A stretch of DNA of 9,607 nucleotides, from contig DGDX01000106.1 in the NCBI GenBank assembly GCA_002385665.1, positions 1 to 9,607 of the forward strand. Reading direction: 5' to 3'. The stretch is from Firmicutes bacterium UBA3941. GTDB taxonomy: Bacteria; Bacillota; Clostridia; Caldicoprobacterales; UBA3941. The position numbers and the translations under genes are program-made. Position 1 is the stretch's first letter, and the number at the start of each line of letters is the position of its first letter. This document shows, in pieces, positions 1 to 7,702 of this stretch. A model generated the notes under the pieces. The model saw only the letters and a program-made list of their open reading frames with translations. It was not told where the DNA came from and did no database searches.

Positions 1-604
1 TTCTTATTTCGTCTGACAACACCCTGGTCATATCGGTATCGATAAACCCAGGAGCTACCACATTAACCTGTACATTACGTGGCGCCAATTCTTTGGCTAT
101 TGACTTAGAAAAACCTATTATTCCCGCCTTGGCTGCAGCATAATTTGATTGTCCTGCATTTCCAGCTATCCCAATAACCGAGGAAATATTAATAATTTTA
201 CCGCTTCGCTTTTTCATCATTATCCTGGAAGCTGTCCTGGTACAATTAAAAACTCCCTTCAGATTGATGTCCATAACCCGGTCCCAATCTTCTTCCTTCA
301 TCCTCATTAAAAGGCCGTCCCGGGTAATACCAGCATTGTTCACCAGAATATCCAATGTCCCCAATCTGTCGTTAATTTGGGCCATTAATTCAGCCACTGT
401 GTTGGCATCAGATACATCACCAGGTAAGGCAATAGCCCTACCACCATCCTTTTCTATGACACTTACAACCTCCTCGGCAGCTTCTGTATTTGATGAATAA
501 TTTATGCCCACGGCAGCTCCTGATTTGGCCAGTCTTATGGCAATAGCCCTTCCAATGCCCCTGGAAGCTCCCGTAACCAGGGCTACCTTTCCGGATAAAT
601 CCAT
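1..604 (-). CDS. fabG: 3-oxoacyl-[ACP] reductase FabG (C-terminus beyond window)
   Basis: NADPH-dependent reduction of 3-oxoacyl-ACP to 3-hydroxyacyl-ACP, the first reductive step of each cytosolic FAS-II elongation cycle. The visible 201 residues are a classical short-chain dehydrogenase: the cofactor motif TGASRGIG at residues 11-18, NNAG at 89-92, the structural Asn at 114, and the catalytic set Ser142, Tyr155 and Lys159 (SNYAAAKAG). PGFIDTDMTR around 185-194 is the usual FabG segment after the active site. About 45 C-terminal residues are missing because the frame runs off the left edge. The ATG lies 2 nt after the fabD stop, with a GGGGG ribosome binding site inside the end of fabD, so it is translated as part of the fapR-plsX-fabHDG operon. 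acpP and fabF would be expected next, outside the window. The assignment is secure; FabG is favoured over other SDRs by motif and by context. Confidence 0.96.
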   Translation of the reverse strand, partial: MDLSGKVALVTGASRGIGRAIAIRLAKSGAAVGINYSSNTEAAEEVVSVIEKDGGRAIALPGDVSDANTVAELMAQINDRLGTLDILVNNAGITRDGLLMRMKEEDWDRVMDINLKGVFNCTRTASRIMMKKRSGKIINISSVIGIAGNAGQSNYAAAKAGIIGFSKSIAKELAPRNVQVNVVAPGFIDTDMTRVLSDEIR

Positions 605-606
605 GT

Positions 607-1542
607 TTAAACCCCCAATCCCTGCAATGTTTTTTTGAGCGAATCCATATCCTCTATATTATATCCTCGAACATCCCGTGATATTTTTCTTAGAAATCCA
701 TTAAGTGTTTTACCCGGACCTACCTCTACATAGGTGTCGATGCCCTGATCAATCATATATCGGACACTTCCTTCCCATTTTACAGGACTGCTAACTTGCA
801 ATACCAAATTTTTTTCTATCTTTGATGGATCACTTTCGACTGTAGCATGGACATTGGATATCACATCTATACTGGGCGATTTAATCCGTATCTTTTTAAG
901 CTCCAGTTCCAGCTTTAATCCCGCCGGTTCAAGAAGAGGAGAGTGGAAAGGGGCACTTACTGCAAGCATCAAGGCCCTTTTTGCACCCATGTCCTTTGCC
1001 AGGGCACATACTTTTTCTACAGCCGGCTTGTATCCGGACACAACTATCTGACCAGGGCAATTGTAATTCGCCGGGCTAACCATTCCCTCATTTTGGGCAA
1101 GGCGGCAGCATTCTTCTACCTTTTCAGTAGACAGACCTATTATTGCAGCCATAGCCCCTACACCAAAAGGAACTGCCTCTTGCATAAACTGTCCCCTCTT
1201 ACGAACCAATGGAAGAGCATCCTCAAGATCCAGTACACCAGCCGCCACTAATGCCCCATATTCACCCAGGCTCAGCCCTGCTGCCATAGTAGGGGTAAAA
1301 CCATGTTCCCTAAGAACTGTCATGGCCGCTATACTTACAAGAAGTATTGCAGGTTGGGTATTCTCTGTTTTCATTAACTCATCTTCCGGACCATTAAAAC
1401 AAAGATTCGTAATATCCTCCTTCAAGATATCATTGGCCTTGTCAAAAAGTATCTTAACACTTTGGTAGTTTTCATAGAGTTCCTTGCCCATGCCCACATA
1501 TTGTGCTCCCTGACCGGGGAAAAGTAAAGCGAAGTTTTTCAT
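607..1542 (-). CDS. fabD: malonyl-CoA:ACP transacylase FabD
   Basis: Transfers malonyl from CoA to acyl carrier protein, supplying the extender unit for FAS-II. The 311-residue length is normal for the family. Visible landmarks are GQGAQ at residues 10-14, the nucleophile elbow GLSLGEY with Ser91, the RGQFMQ segment with Arg116 that binds the malonyl carboxylate, the catalytic His200 in APFHSPLL, and VEVGPGKTL near the C-terminus. The elbow reads GLSLG where the E. coli enzyme has GHSLG, so a Leu replaces the residue before the nucleophile. The ATG is preceded by AGAAGGAGA about 7 nt upstream, in the 12-nt gap after the fabH stop. It lies between fabH and fabG in one operon. Identity is secure. 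Confidence 0.97.
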   Translation of the reverse strand: MKNFALLFPGQGAQYVGMGKELYENYQSVKILFDKANDILKEDITNLCFNGPEDELMKTENTQPAILLVSIAAMTVLREHGFTPTMAAGLSLGEYGALVAAGVLDLEDALPLVRKRGQFMQEAVPFGVGAMAAIIGLSTEKVEECCRLAQNEGMVSPANYNCPGQIVVSGYKPAVEKVCALAKDMGAKRALMLAVSAPFHSPLLEPAGLKLELELKKIRIKSPSIDVISNVHATVESDPSKIEKNLVLQVSSPVKWEGSVRYMIDQGIDTYVEVGPGKTLNGFLRKISRDVRGYNIEDMDSLKKTLQGLGV

Positions 1543-1554
1543 ATCCGTCTCCTT

Positions 1555-2550
1555 CTAATATGCCCATTTCATAATTGCTGATGCCCATGTCAATCCTCCA
1601 CCGAAGCCTACCACAAGTACGTTATTACCCTTTTTGATAGAGCCCGATCCTACAGCTTCATCAAGGGCAACAGGTATCGAGGCGGCAGACATGTTACCCA
1701 GCCGATCCAAGTTAACGAAGACCTTTTCCCTGTTCAACCCCAATCTTTTTCTCGCTGCATCTATGATCCTAATGTTAGCCTGGTGCGGTACCAACAGATC
1801 TATGTCACCGTTAGCTAAACCCGCCTGTTTCACGACCTCTTCCGATGCAGAAGCCATAATACGTACTGCAAACTTAAAAACTTCGCTCCCATCCATGTAG
1901 AAGTAATGAAGTCTTTGCTCTATGGTTTCCAATGATGCAGGCTTTCTTGATCCTCCTGCCTCTATCTTTAGAAGATCGCTACCGCTGCCATCAGCACCTA
2001 AATATTGGGATAAGATACCAAACCCCTTGTCAACCCTACTTACCACCACGGCACCTGCACCGTCTCCAAAGAGTATACAGGTATTCCTGTCACTCCAGTC
2101 TGTAAATTTGCTGAGACTCTCTGCTCCAATAACCAGAATATTTCTATATATACCTGTGGCTATAAATTGGTTGGCCGTTATCAATCCATAAATAAAACCT
2201 GAACAGGCAGCATTTATATCAAATGCAGCCGCATTCACTGCTCCAATATTATGTTGTACAATACAAGCTGTAGAGGGTACATTGCTATCAGGGGTTACTG
2301 TTGCCAATATTATAAGATCAATATCCTCTGGGGATAGACCTGCATTCTCGATCGCTCTTGTTGCAGCAATGTTTGCCATATCCGATGTCGCCATGGTTAT
2401 ATCGGATATGCGTCTCTCTCTGATACCGGTACGTGTTACAATCCATTCATCGGAAGTATCAACGATCTTTTCTAAATCCTTATTTGTTATTACCTTTTCA
2501 GGTACATAGCTGCCTGTACCTGTTATACCCCCATGGTATAGCAACCCCAT
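1555..2550 (-). CDS. fabH: beta-ketoacyl-ACP synthase III FabH
   Basis: Condenses a short acyl-CoA primer with malonyl-ACP to start fatty-acid synthesis. The protein has 331 residues, typical for KAS III. The catalytic triad is visible: Cys116 in INAACSGF, His256 in VPHQANIRI and Asn286 in RLGNMSAASIP. FGDGAGA at 161-167 and the C-terminal GFGGGLTWAS are also family hallmarks. The sequence does not show whether the primer is acetyl-CoA or a branched acyl-CoA. The ATG is 3 nt after the plsX stop. Its strong GAGGAGGT ribosome binding site overlaps the last three sense codons of plsX, so the two genes are probably translationally coupled. The stop is TAG. Confidence 0.97.
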   Translation of the reverse strand: MGLLYHGGITGTGSYVPEKVITNKDLEKIVDTSDEWIVTRTGIRERRISDITMATSDMANIAATRAIENAGLSPEDIDLIILATVTPDSNVPSTACIVQHNIGAVNAAAFDINAACSGFIYGLITANQFIATGIYRNILVIGAESLSKFTDWSDRNTCILFGDGAGAVVVSRVDKGFGILSQYLGADGSGSDLLKIEAGGSRKPASLETIEQRLHYFYMDGSEVFKFAVRIMASASEEVVKQAGLANGDIDLLVPHQANIRIIDAARKRLGLNREKVFVNLDRLGNMSAASIPVALDEAVGSGSIKKGNNVLVVGFGGGLTWASAIMKWAY

Positions 2551-2553
2551 GTT

Positions 2554-3558
2554 TTATACCTCCTCACCGGCTCCGACGATCTTGCTTTTGATGCTTTTCA
2601 ATACTTGTTGTTCAGCGAATTTTTTGCCTTGCCGTATGGCGTTTTTTATTGCCCTGGCGTCGGAGCTGCCATGGGCCTTTATAATTCCACCGTTTATCCC
2701 AAGAAGAGGGGCGCCTCCGTGTTCCGCATAGTCCATGGTGGCCTTCAATCCCTTTAGGCTAGGTTTTAACAGTAAGGCCCCAATTTTAGGTATAAGACCC
2801 TTGGTGAATTCTTCCTTCATTATGGCAAACAGATTAGTTGCCAAACCCTCAGTGAGCTTCAGAATTATATTACCGGTAAAACCGTCACATACAACGATAT
2901 CAACTATTCCGGCCGGTATATCCCTAGCCTCTACATTCCCAAAAAAGTTTATATTCCCTTGTTCTTTTAGGCGTATGTAGGTCTCCTTGGTCAGTTCGTT
3001 GCCCTTGCCTTCCTCAGTTCCGATATTGACCAAACCAACGCTGGGATTTTCTCTGTCCAGTACCTGCTCCATATATACCGATCCCATTACAGCAAATTGT
3101 ACTAAATTCTCCGGTTTACATTCAGCATTTGCGCCAGCGTCTACTAGAAGCACCGATTTTTCCTTGGTAGGAATTAAGGGTGCCAGAGCTGGTCTGTTTA
3201 TGCCCTTAATACGGCCTACCTTTAGTAATCCTCCGGCCATTAGAGCACCAGTACTGCCAGCTGAAATAAATACACTCTCTGGATCCTGCCTTAATAACTC
3301 AAAGGCTTTTAACATAGAAGAATCCTTTTTACGTCTAATTGCAGTGACTGGGACCTCATCAGGCCCTATGATTTCCGTGGCATTTATTATTTCAAAGGAT
3401 TCCAACGATGCTCCCAATGCCTGCAAATGCTCTTTTATAACTTCTTCCTGCCCAACCAGGGTCAAAGGGATCCCGTATTCGTCAACGGCATTGATACAAC
3501 CCTTGAGAATTTCAACCGGAGCATAATCTCCTCCCATAGCATCTACTATTATTCTCAT
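2554..3558 (-). CDS. plsX: phosphate acyltransferase PlsX
   Basis: Converts acyl-ACP plus phosphate to acyl-phosphate, the donor used by PlsY for the first acylation of glycerol-3-phosphate. It therefore links FAS-II to phospholipid synthesis as a peripheral membrane enzyme. The 334-residue protein opens with the hallmark DAMGGDYAP at residues 6-14. It also carries SAGSTGALMAGG, the LLVDAGANAECKPENLVQFA region, DGFTGNIILKLTEG and the C-terminal GGAPLLGINGG motif. The ATG shares one base with the fapR stop (TAATG), and a GGGAGG ribosome binding site lies in the end of fapR. The fapR-plsX-fab order is the standard Firmicute arrangement. Identity is secure. Confidence 0.97.
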   Translation of the reverse strand: MRIIVDAMGGDYAPVEILKGCINAVDEYGIPLTLVGQEEVIKEHLQALGASLESFEIINATEIIGPDEVPVTAIRRKKDSSMLKAFELLRQDPESVFISAGSTGALMAGGLLKVGRIKGINRPALAPLIPTKEKSVLLVDAGANAECKPENLVQFAVMGSVYMEQVLDRENPSVGLVNIGTEEGKGNELTKETYIRLKEQGNINFFGNVEARDIPAGIVDIVVCDGFTGNIILKLTEGLATNLFAIMKEEFTKGLIPKIGALLLKPSLKGLKATMDYAEHGGAPLLGINGGIIKAHGSSDARAIKNAIRQGKKFAEQQVLKSIKSKIVGAGEEV

Positions 3559-4154
3559 TATTCGTTGCCTCCCGATTCATTCTCTGTTCCGTCAGGACCT
3601 ATGGAAACCAAAATAAATTTACCCCTAAAGGCCTCTTCCTGCCTTACCTTAATTTTCACCCACACGAAATATTTATTTCCTCTGCGCCGGACCACCTCAG
3701 CCTTTGCCACTAGTTTATCCCCGGCATAGATGGGGATTTTATATTTAATATTGGCCACTCCGGTTAAGGCAACCGGGGCATCAATAACTGCCAGAGCAAG
3801 GGATTCTGCTTGAGCAAAAATGTAATGGCCTCTTACCACCCTGGAGCGTTGAAACACCATATCGTCAGTGGTATTGAGGATTGATATACCACTTTTGCCC
3901 AGTTCAATATCAACCAATTCACCGATTATCTCCTTGCCTTCAATTGACCTTAACTTGCTGTAATTTCTTTCAGCTACATTCTTTATTCGCTCTCTCAGCT
4001 CCGGTATGCCAAGTTCGAGCCTATCAAGTCTAATAGTCTGAATGCTAACATTGAACATCTCACTCAATTCTTCGTCTGTCATAAAGGGATCTTGGCTCAA
4101 ATCTTCAATCAATCGTCGCTGGCGTTCTTTTTTGGGCAAAACATCCTTTGTCAT
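3558..4154 (-). CDS. fapR: fatty acid and phospholipid biosynthesis repressor FapR
   Basis: Malonyl-CoA-responsive repressor of lipid-synthesis genes. The 198 residues divide into an N-terminal helix-turn-helix (about residues 25-62, [19 protein letters not shown]), a linker helix, and a C-terminal hot-dog fold (about 75-188) that binds malonyl-CoA. By my recollection of the B. subtilis protein, its ligand residues Phe99, Arg106 and Gly107 correspond to Phe101, Arg108 and Gly109 here. The position of Asn115 is Glu117 here ([11 protein letters not shown]). The ATG has an AAGGTGAT ribosome binding site 6 nt upstream. The gene heads its own operon and is preceded by a FapR-type operator, so autorepression is likely. 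Identity is secure from the domain pair, the near-invariant HTH and the context. Confidence 0.96.
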   Translation of the reverse strand: MTKDVLPKKERQRRLIEDLSQDPFMTDEELSEMFNVSIQTIRLDRLELGIPELRERIKNVAERNYSKLRSIEGKEIIGELVDIELGKSGISILNTTDDMVFQRSRVVRGHYIFAQAESLALAVIDAPVALTGVANIKYKIPIYAGDKLVAKAEVVRRRGNKYFVWVKIKVRQEEAFRGKFILVSIGPDGTENESGGNE

Positions 4155-4273
4155 GTTTTAATCACCTTTTTAATATTCGTATCAAAGGCCGTAAAAATTA
4201 GGCCTAAACACATCAGTAACAAATTCGCTTAAATACATATATTAAATCAAAAATGCATTTAGTATCTGGTGCT
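4155..4273 (-). other. 5' leader of the fapR operon mRNA
   Basis: About 119 nt separate the inferred start site from the fapR ATG. The first 15 nt or so lie in the FapR operator. Near the 3' end, AGGCC (4186-4190) can pair with GGCCT (4201-4205) across a 10-nt A/T loop; this is a small hairpin without a clear T-tract. The stretch is otherwise A/T-rich and non-coding. I see no riboswitch in it. Confidence 0.4.
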
Positions 4274-4275
4274 AA
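4259..4275 (-). promoter_or_regulatory. FapR operator
   Basis: The 17-bp interrupted palindrome TTAGCACCAGATACTAA (minus strand) matches the known FapR-site pattern, roughly TTAGTACC-(T/A)-GGTACTAA, in both half-sites (TTAG and CTAA ends, TACC/GGTA-like cores). It begins 4 bp downstream of the -10 box and covers the predicted start site. Bound FapR should therefore block initiation until malonyl-CoA releases it. The position directly upstream of fapR itself supports the call. Confidence 0.85.
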
Positions 4276-4279
4276 TGGT

Positions 4280-4308
4280 AGTATATAATATTTCATACTA
4301 TTATGCAA
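4280..4308 (-). promoter_or_regulatory. sigma-A promoter of the fapR-plsX-fabHDG operon
   Basis: On the minus strand, TTGCAT (-35, 4308-4303) and TATACT (-10, 4285-4280) are separated by exactly 17 bp. The predicted start is near 4273, inside the FapR operator. It lies directly downstream of the rpmF terminator, so it begins a fresh transcription unit. Confidence 0.8.
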
Positions 4309-4319
4309 TACTTTTTTAT

Positions 4320-4377
4320 AAACAAAAACTACCTTAGGTAGGCAGATTTTTAATACTCCTTTACCATAAGGCAGTTT
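4320..4377 (-). terminator. intrinsic terminator after rpmF
   Basis: On the minus-strand RNA, AAACTGCCTTA (4377-4367) pairs with TAAGGTAGTTT (4336-4326) over 11 bp. The only non-Watson-Crick pair is a G-U wobble, which would be an A-C mismatch on the other strand. After one bulged base the stem continues with GGTA:TACC and then GG:CC. The arm leads into TTTTTGTTT. This would end the ylbN-rpmF transcript about 50 nt past the rpmF stop and just before the fapR promoter. Confidence 0.7.
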
Positions 4378-4428
4378 CTAACTATTTCATCCTATATTCA
4401 AGTTATAATTTAGTAGGATATATTGAGA

Positions 4429-4608
4429 TTAACTCTCATTGGAAATCACTTGTTTTTTGTTGTAAAATCCACATTCCTTGCATACCCTGTGTGAAAGCTT
4501 AACAGCCCCGCATTGTGGGCATTCTGTCATACCAGGCATACTCACCTTCCAATTGGCCCTACGCTTATCCCTTCTCGCTTTGGAAGTTTTTCTCTTTGGC
4601 ACAGCCAT
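4429..4608 (-). CDS. rpmF: 50S ribosomal protein L32
   Basis: Structural protein of the large ribosomal subunit. The 59-residue product begins [20 protein letters not shown], the typical L32 opening, and is strongly basic. A zinc ribbon is visible as CPQC (Cys30, Cys33) and CKEC (Cys43, Cys46), so this is the zinc-binding form of the protein. The ATG lies 5 nt after the ylbN stop, and its GGAGGTG ribosome binding site is built into the last codons and stop of ylbN. The ylbN/yceD-rpmF pair is conserved widely in bacteria. The TAA stop falls in the loop of a small 5-bp hairpin (4424-4438), and the likely terminator follows about 50 nt later. Identity is secure. Confidence 0.97.
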   Translation of the reverse strand: MAVPKRKTSKARRDKRRANWKVSMPGMTECPQCGAVKLSHRVCKECGFYNKKQVISNES

Positions 4609-4613
4609 GGTTA

Positions 4614-5138
4614 TTACACCTCCCTATCCCTATTCGCATAAAAATCTTTCAATATCCTTAACCTATTGTCTATTGGTTGACGGTCTTCATCCGTACATTG
4701 GCATTCTTCATTGTTTAAATTGACACCGCAATAAGGACAAAGACCCTTACACCCCACAGAACACCGTCTCTGTACCGGCAATTTTAGAATAAATTCACGG
4801 ATTATGATATCATCTAAATGGATAAGATTATTGCTGTAAACGTAGATATCCGGATCATCCTCGTCAGGTATGGGTTTTAGATTTATTTGTATTTCATTAT
4901 CCGCAGTATAGTCATATGGTTCAGTGCATATACCACATTGCAAAGCTGCATGCCCTTGTACATGAGCACTTAGCATAACAAATTCCCCACCATTTACTAC
5001 GGTACCCTCTACATAAAAAGGCTTTTCAAAGTGGATATTATCACCTTGATATACGAAATCTTCTAAGGATAGATACCCCTCAAAATCTTTCGCCAAGCCC
5101 ACTTCCATTAAGATGTCCGTAATATCAATAACCATCAT
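4614..5138 (-). CDS. ylbN: DUF177 / YceD-YlbN family protein
   Basis: A 174-residue acidic protein of the DUF177 family. In bacteria and plastids this family sits next to rpmF and is linked to 23S rRNA/large-subunit accumulation; its exact reaction is not established. The visible family signs are an N-terminal beta-rich part, a first Cys pair (QCGICTEPY, Cys68 and Cys71), and the C-terminal segment [17 protein letters not shown] followed by CQC (Cys126 to Cys148). These cysteines resemble metal-binding knuckles. The gene starts at tandem ATG ATG, with GGAGTG about 8 nt upstream, so either Met could be used. It is cotranscribed with rpmF from a consensus promoter at 5173-5201. The symbol follows B. 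subtilis ylbN-rpmF. Confidence 0.9.
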   Translation of the reverse strand: MMVIDITDILMEVGLAKDFEGYLSLEDFVYQGDNIHFEKPFYVEGTVVNGGEFVMLSAHVQGHAALQCGICTEPYDYTADNEIQINLKPIPDEDDPDIYVYSNNLIHLDDIIIREFILKLPVQRRCSVGCKGLCPYCGVNLNNEECQCTDEDRQPIDNRLRILKDFYANRDREV

Positions 5139-5172
5139 ATATCACTCCATTATTTCGTAGACGGACGGGTTA

Positions 5173-5201
5173 ATTATATAGATTGCACCTAGTTTTGTCA
5201 A
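5173..5201 (-). promoter_or_regulatory. consensus sigma-A promoter of ylbN-rpmF
   Basis: On the minus strand a perfect TTGACA (5201-5196) is followed after exactly 17 bp by a perfect TATAAT (5178-5173). The predicted start is near 5166, about 28 nt before the ylbN ATG. The -35 box lies in a small inverted repeat, TGTC-N5-GACA (5208-5196). I see no convincing terminator between ackA and this promoter, so read-through from ackA may add to it. Confidence 0.88.
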
Positions 5202-5280
5202 GGCGACAGCAGAAAATCTTATCCATTGAATTATTAAATTTTTGTCAAACAAATACAGAACAATACTCTCACAGCCTATT

Positions 5281-6483
5281 TTAAATGATGTCCATGGTTT
5301 CCCTGGCTATCATCAGTTCCTCATTGGTAGGTACTACCAGGACTCTAACTGTGGAATCGTCCGTGCTTATATCTCCGTCCCAATCTGGACTTCCCAATTT
5401 CCGATGGTTCTTTTCTTCATCGATCTTGATGCCCATAAATTCCAGACCCGAGCAAGCCCTCGTCCTTACCTCTGGTGTGTTCTCGCCTACACCCGCAGTG
5501 AATACTATACAATCCACTCCACCCATAGCTACCGCATAGGCACCTATATATTTTTTCACCTCATAGTTAAAGACATCCAGTGCTAACTGGGCTCGCATAT
5601 TTCCCTCAGCAGCGGCCTTATGCAAATCTCTGAAGTCACTACTGACTCCCGACAAACCTAGCATACCTGATTCTCTATTCAAAAGCACGTTTATTTCTTC
5701 ACAGTTCATGTCTAACTTATCCATCAAATAGCTGAGAATAGCAGGATCTATGCTACCACTCCTTGTTCCCATAGGAAGTCCCTCTAAGGGTGTGAAGCCC
5801 ATGCTGGTATCGATGGATTTGCCACCATCAATTGCTGCAATACTAGATCCATTCCCTAAATGACAAGTAATTATCTTTAAAGACTCAATGGGTTTTTTAA
5901 GTATTTGAGCTGCTTTCAAGGATACATATTTATGGGAAGTTCCATGAAAGCCATAACGCCTTACTCCAAATTTTTCATAAGCGCTATAAGGTATAGCATA
6001 CATAAAAGCTTTTTGGGGCATGGTCTGATGAAATGCTGTATCAAAAACTGCCACCATTGGCGTATTTGGCATTACATTTCTACAGGCGTTAATTCCCATT
6101 ATATTGGCTGGATTATGGAGAGGGGCCAGTTCAATATTAGCCTCAATGGCCTTCATAACTTCATCGTCAATTAGAACGGAACTGGAAAACCGTTCGCCTC
6201 CATGTACAACCCTATGACCAACTGCTTTGATCTCATCCATGCTCCCTATAACACCATAATCCTCATGGATTAGGGTCTCGATAACCTTTTTTATAGCTGC
6301 TACATGGTCCTTATAATCTCCGTGGATTTCGATAGGGCTTCTGCCTTGTGGGGTATGCTTTAGCAGGGGCTCCGCCAGACCAATTCTTTCTACATTGCCC
6401 TTGGCTAAAACACTTTCATCATTCATGTTAATAAGTTGATACTTAAGCGATGAACTACCAGCATTAATCACAAGTATTTTCAT
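5281..6483 (-). CDS. ackA: acetate kinase
   Basis: Interconverts acetyl-phosphate plus ADP with acetate plus ATP, the substrate-level ATP step of acetate fermentation. The 400-residue length matches the family. Signature segments are [13 protein letters not shown] at residues 5-17, Arg91 in [11 protein letters not shown], the catalytic Asp148 in [11 protein letters not shown], His180 in [11 protein letters not shown], Arg241 in [19 protein letters not shown] at 331-340, and [10 protein letters not shown] near the end. No key residue is missing. The ATG has a GGAGGGG ribosome binding site about 9 nt upstream, in the 17-nt gap after pta, so pta-ackA form a two-gene operon running the phosphotransacetylase-acetate kinase pathway. 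Confidence 0.98.
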   Translation of the reverse strand: MKILVINAGSSSLKYQLINMNDESVLAKGNVERIGLAEPLLKHTPQGRSPIEIHGDYKDHVAAIKKVIETLIHEDYGVIGSMDEIKAVGHRVVHGGERFSSSVLIDDEVMKAIEANIELAPLHNPANIMGINACRNVMPNTPMVAVFDTAFHQTMPQKAFMYAIPYSAYEKFGVRRYGFHGTSHKYVSLKAAQILKKPIESLKIITCHLGNGSSIAAIDGGKSIDTSMGFTPLEGLPMGTRSGSIDPAILSYLMDKLDMNCEEINVLLNRESGMLGLSGVSSDFRDLHKAAAEGNMRAQLALDVFNYEVKKYIGAYAVAMGGVDCIVFTAGVGENTPEVRTRACSGLEFMGIKIDEEKNHRKLGSPDWDGDISTDDSTVRVLVVPTNEELMIARETMDII

Positions 6484-6500
6484 AATAAATTCCCCCTCCC

Positions 6501-7490
6501 TTAATTCTGTGCCTCTAACGCTGTTATTGCAACGACGTTGACTATATCATCAACGCTACATCCCCTGGATAAATCGTTAACAGGTTTTGCCAAGCCCTGA
6601 CTTAATGGTCCCAGTGCTGTAGCCTTTGCCAACCTTTCAGTGAGTTTATAAGCAATATTCCCTGCCCCAAGGTCTGGGAATATCAATACATTGGCTCTGC
6701 CTGCCACAGGACTGCCTGGGGATTTTTGTTGACCAATGTCTGGATCCAATGCAGCATCCCCTTGGAGTTCACCGTCGATCAATAAATCAGGTGCCATCTC
6801 CTTTGCTATTCTGGTTGCTTCTACTACCTTATCAACAGACTCATGGCTAGCACTACCCTTTGTTGAAAAAGACAGCATAGCTATTCTTGGTTCCATATCG
6901 GCCAAAATCCTTGCTGACTCTGCTGCGCTAATGGCAATTGAGGCCAAGTCTTCGGGAGTAGGATCCGGATTGAGACCACAATCTGCATAAATAAAAACAC
7001 CGTTCTCACCATATTGGCAGTCTGGTACTTCCATAAGAAAACAACTTGAAGCAATGGAAATACCGGGACGGGTTTTAATAATTTGTAATACAGGCCTCCA
7101 TACATCGGGAGTACTATTTACTGCACCGGCTACCATACCGTCTGCATCCCCTAACTTAACCATCATACACCCAAAATATAGGGGATCTTTTATAGCCTCC
7201 TTAGCCTTCTCCAAGGTCATGCCCTTGTGCTTACGTAGTTCCACCAGAGCTTCGACATAGGTATCGACATTTTCAGATTTTAAGGGATCTATAATTTTAA
7301 CCCCGCTTAAATCAATATCACCAGCTTTTTCCCGAATAACCTCTTCATTGCCCAATAATACTATATCGGCTATCCCACAGCTTACGATCTTTTGGCTGGC
7401 TTCCAACATCCTGATGTCGTCGCTTTCAGGTAGTACGATTGTTTTTTTACAAGCCTTTGCTTTCTTAATAATATCGTTAATTACACCCAT
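6501..7490 (-). CDS. pta: phosphate acetyltransferase
   Basis: Converts acetyl-CoA plus phosphate to acetyl-phosphate plus CoA, feeding ackA. From the chosen ATG the product is 329 residues, the usual length of the short (single-domain) Pta. Conserved regions include [10 protein letters not shown] at 20-29, [10 protein letters not shown] at 115-124, [10 protein letters not shown] at 207-216, [10 protein letters not shown] at 239-248, and the C-terminal [20 protein letters not shown]. The start at 7490 is preferred because AAAGGAG lies 7 nt upstream and [12 protein letters not shown] is a family-like N-terminus. The frame stays open to a TTG at 7562 but has no family similarity there. No clear promoter is seen within 200 bp upstream; the best candidate is at 7916-7944. 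Confidence 0.97.
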   Translation of the reverse strand: MGVINDIIKKAKACKKTIVLPESDDIRMLEASQKIVSCGIADIVLLGNEEVIREKAGDIDLSGVKIIDPLKSENVDTYVEALVELRKHKGMTLEKAKEAIKDPLYFGCMMVKLGDADGMVAGAVNSTPDVWRPVLQIIKTRPGISIASSCFLMEVPDCQYGENGVFIYADCGLNPDPTPEDLASIAISAAESARILADMEPRIAMLSFSTKGSASHESVDKVVEATRIAKEMAPDLLIDGELQGDAALDPDIGQQKSPGSPVAGRANVLIFPDLGAGNIAYKLTERLAKATALGPLSQGLAKPVNDLSRGCSVDDIVNVVAITALEAQN

Positions 7491-7497
7491 TAAATAA

Positions 7498-7504
7498 CTC
7501 CTTT
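7498..7504 (-). promoter_or_regulatory. ribosome binding site fixing the pta start
   Basis: AAAGGAG on the minus strand, 7 nt upstream of the ATG at 7490. It decides against the longer in-frame reading that would begin at a TTG at 7562. Confidence 0.85.
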
Positions 7505-7702
7505 CTTCTAATAGCCTCGCATCTAATCCAGTAATTAGTTTTATATGAAATACAATGCACAACTAACAGCCCGAAGACAAATAATATCCCCACATATCCC
7601 TTTCTACACCTAGTATCGTAAGCTGTATCAAACAGGGATTAATCTCTGGATTTAAGTTCTTCCGACCTTGCATGCTGAATTATTGATACAAGACATTATT
7701 AT
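7505..7702. other. non-coding stretch upstream of pta
   Basis: About 200 bp of A/T-rich sequence between the large inverted repeat and the pta ribosome binding site. Apart from the 7624-7690 inverted repeat it holds a possible C(UUCG)G tetraloop on the minus strand near 7575. I recognise no tRNA, sRNA or riboswitch, and see no convincing ORF. Confidence 0.5.
7624..7690. repeat. 8-bp inverted repeat in the pta upstream region
   Basis: TGTATCAA (7624-7631) and TTGATACA (7683-7690) are perfect inverted copies 51 bp apart. In minus-strand RNA one further U-G pair extends the stem to 9 bp. It lies between the large inverted repeat and pta. The left arm overlaps a second copy of GTAAGCTGT (7618-7626), whose other copy is at 7738-7746. 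No function is recognised. Confidence 0.5.

Noticed and set aside
2987..3526. 179-codon plus-strand ORF antisense to plsX
   Set aside because: It is a shadow frame of a strongly conserved gene, with a Ser/Pro/Ala-rich meaningless product.
4424..4438. 5-bp hairpin over the rpmF stop codon as a terminator
   Set aside because: The stem is short and A/T-containing and no T-tract follows. The hairpin at 4326-4377 is a much better terminator.
5221..5248. Second TTGACA (5248-5243) upstream of ylbN
   Set aside because: The best -10 at 17 bp is TGGATA, which is poor. The consensus promoter at 5173-5201 is far better. The surrounding TTTGT/ACAAA stem is too A/T-rich to be an ackA terminator.
5242..5586. 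114-codon plus-strand ORF antisense to the ackA 3' end
   Set aside because: It lies mostly inside ackA on the other strand and has no recognisable motif.
7491..7562. Longer pta reading starting at a TTG at 7562
   Set aside because: The extra 24 residues have no family similarity, while AAAGGAG sits 7 nt before the ATG at 7490.
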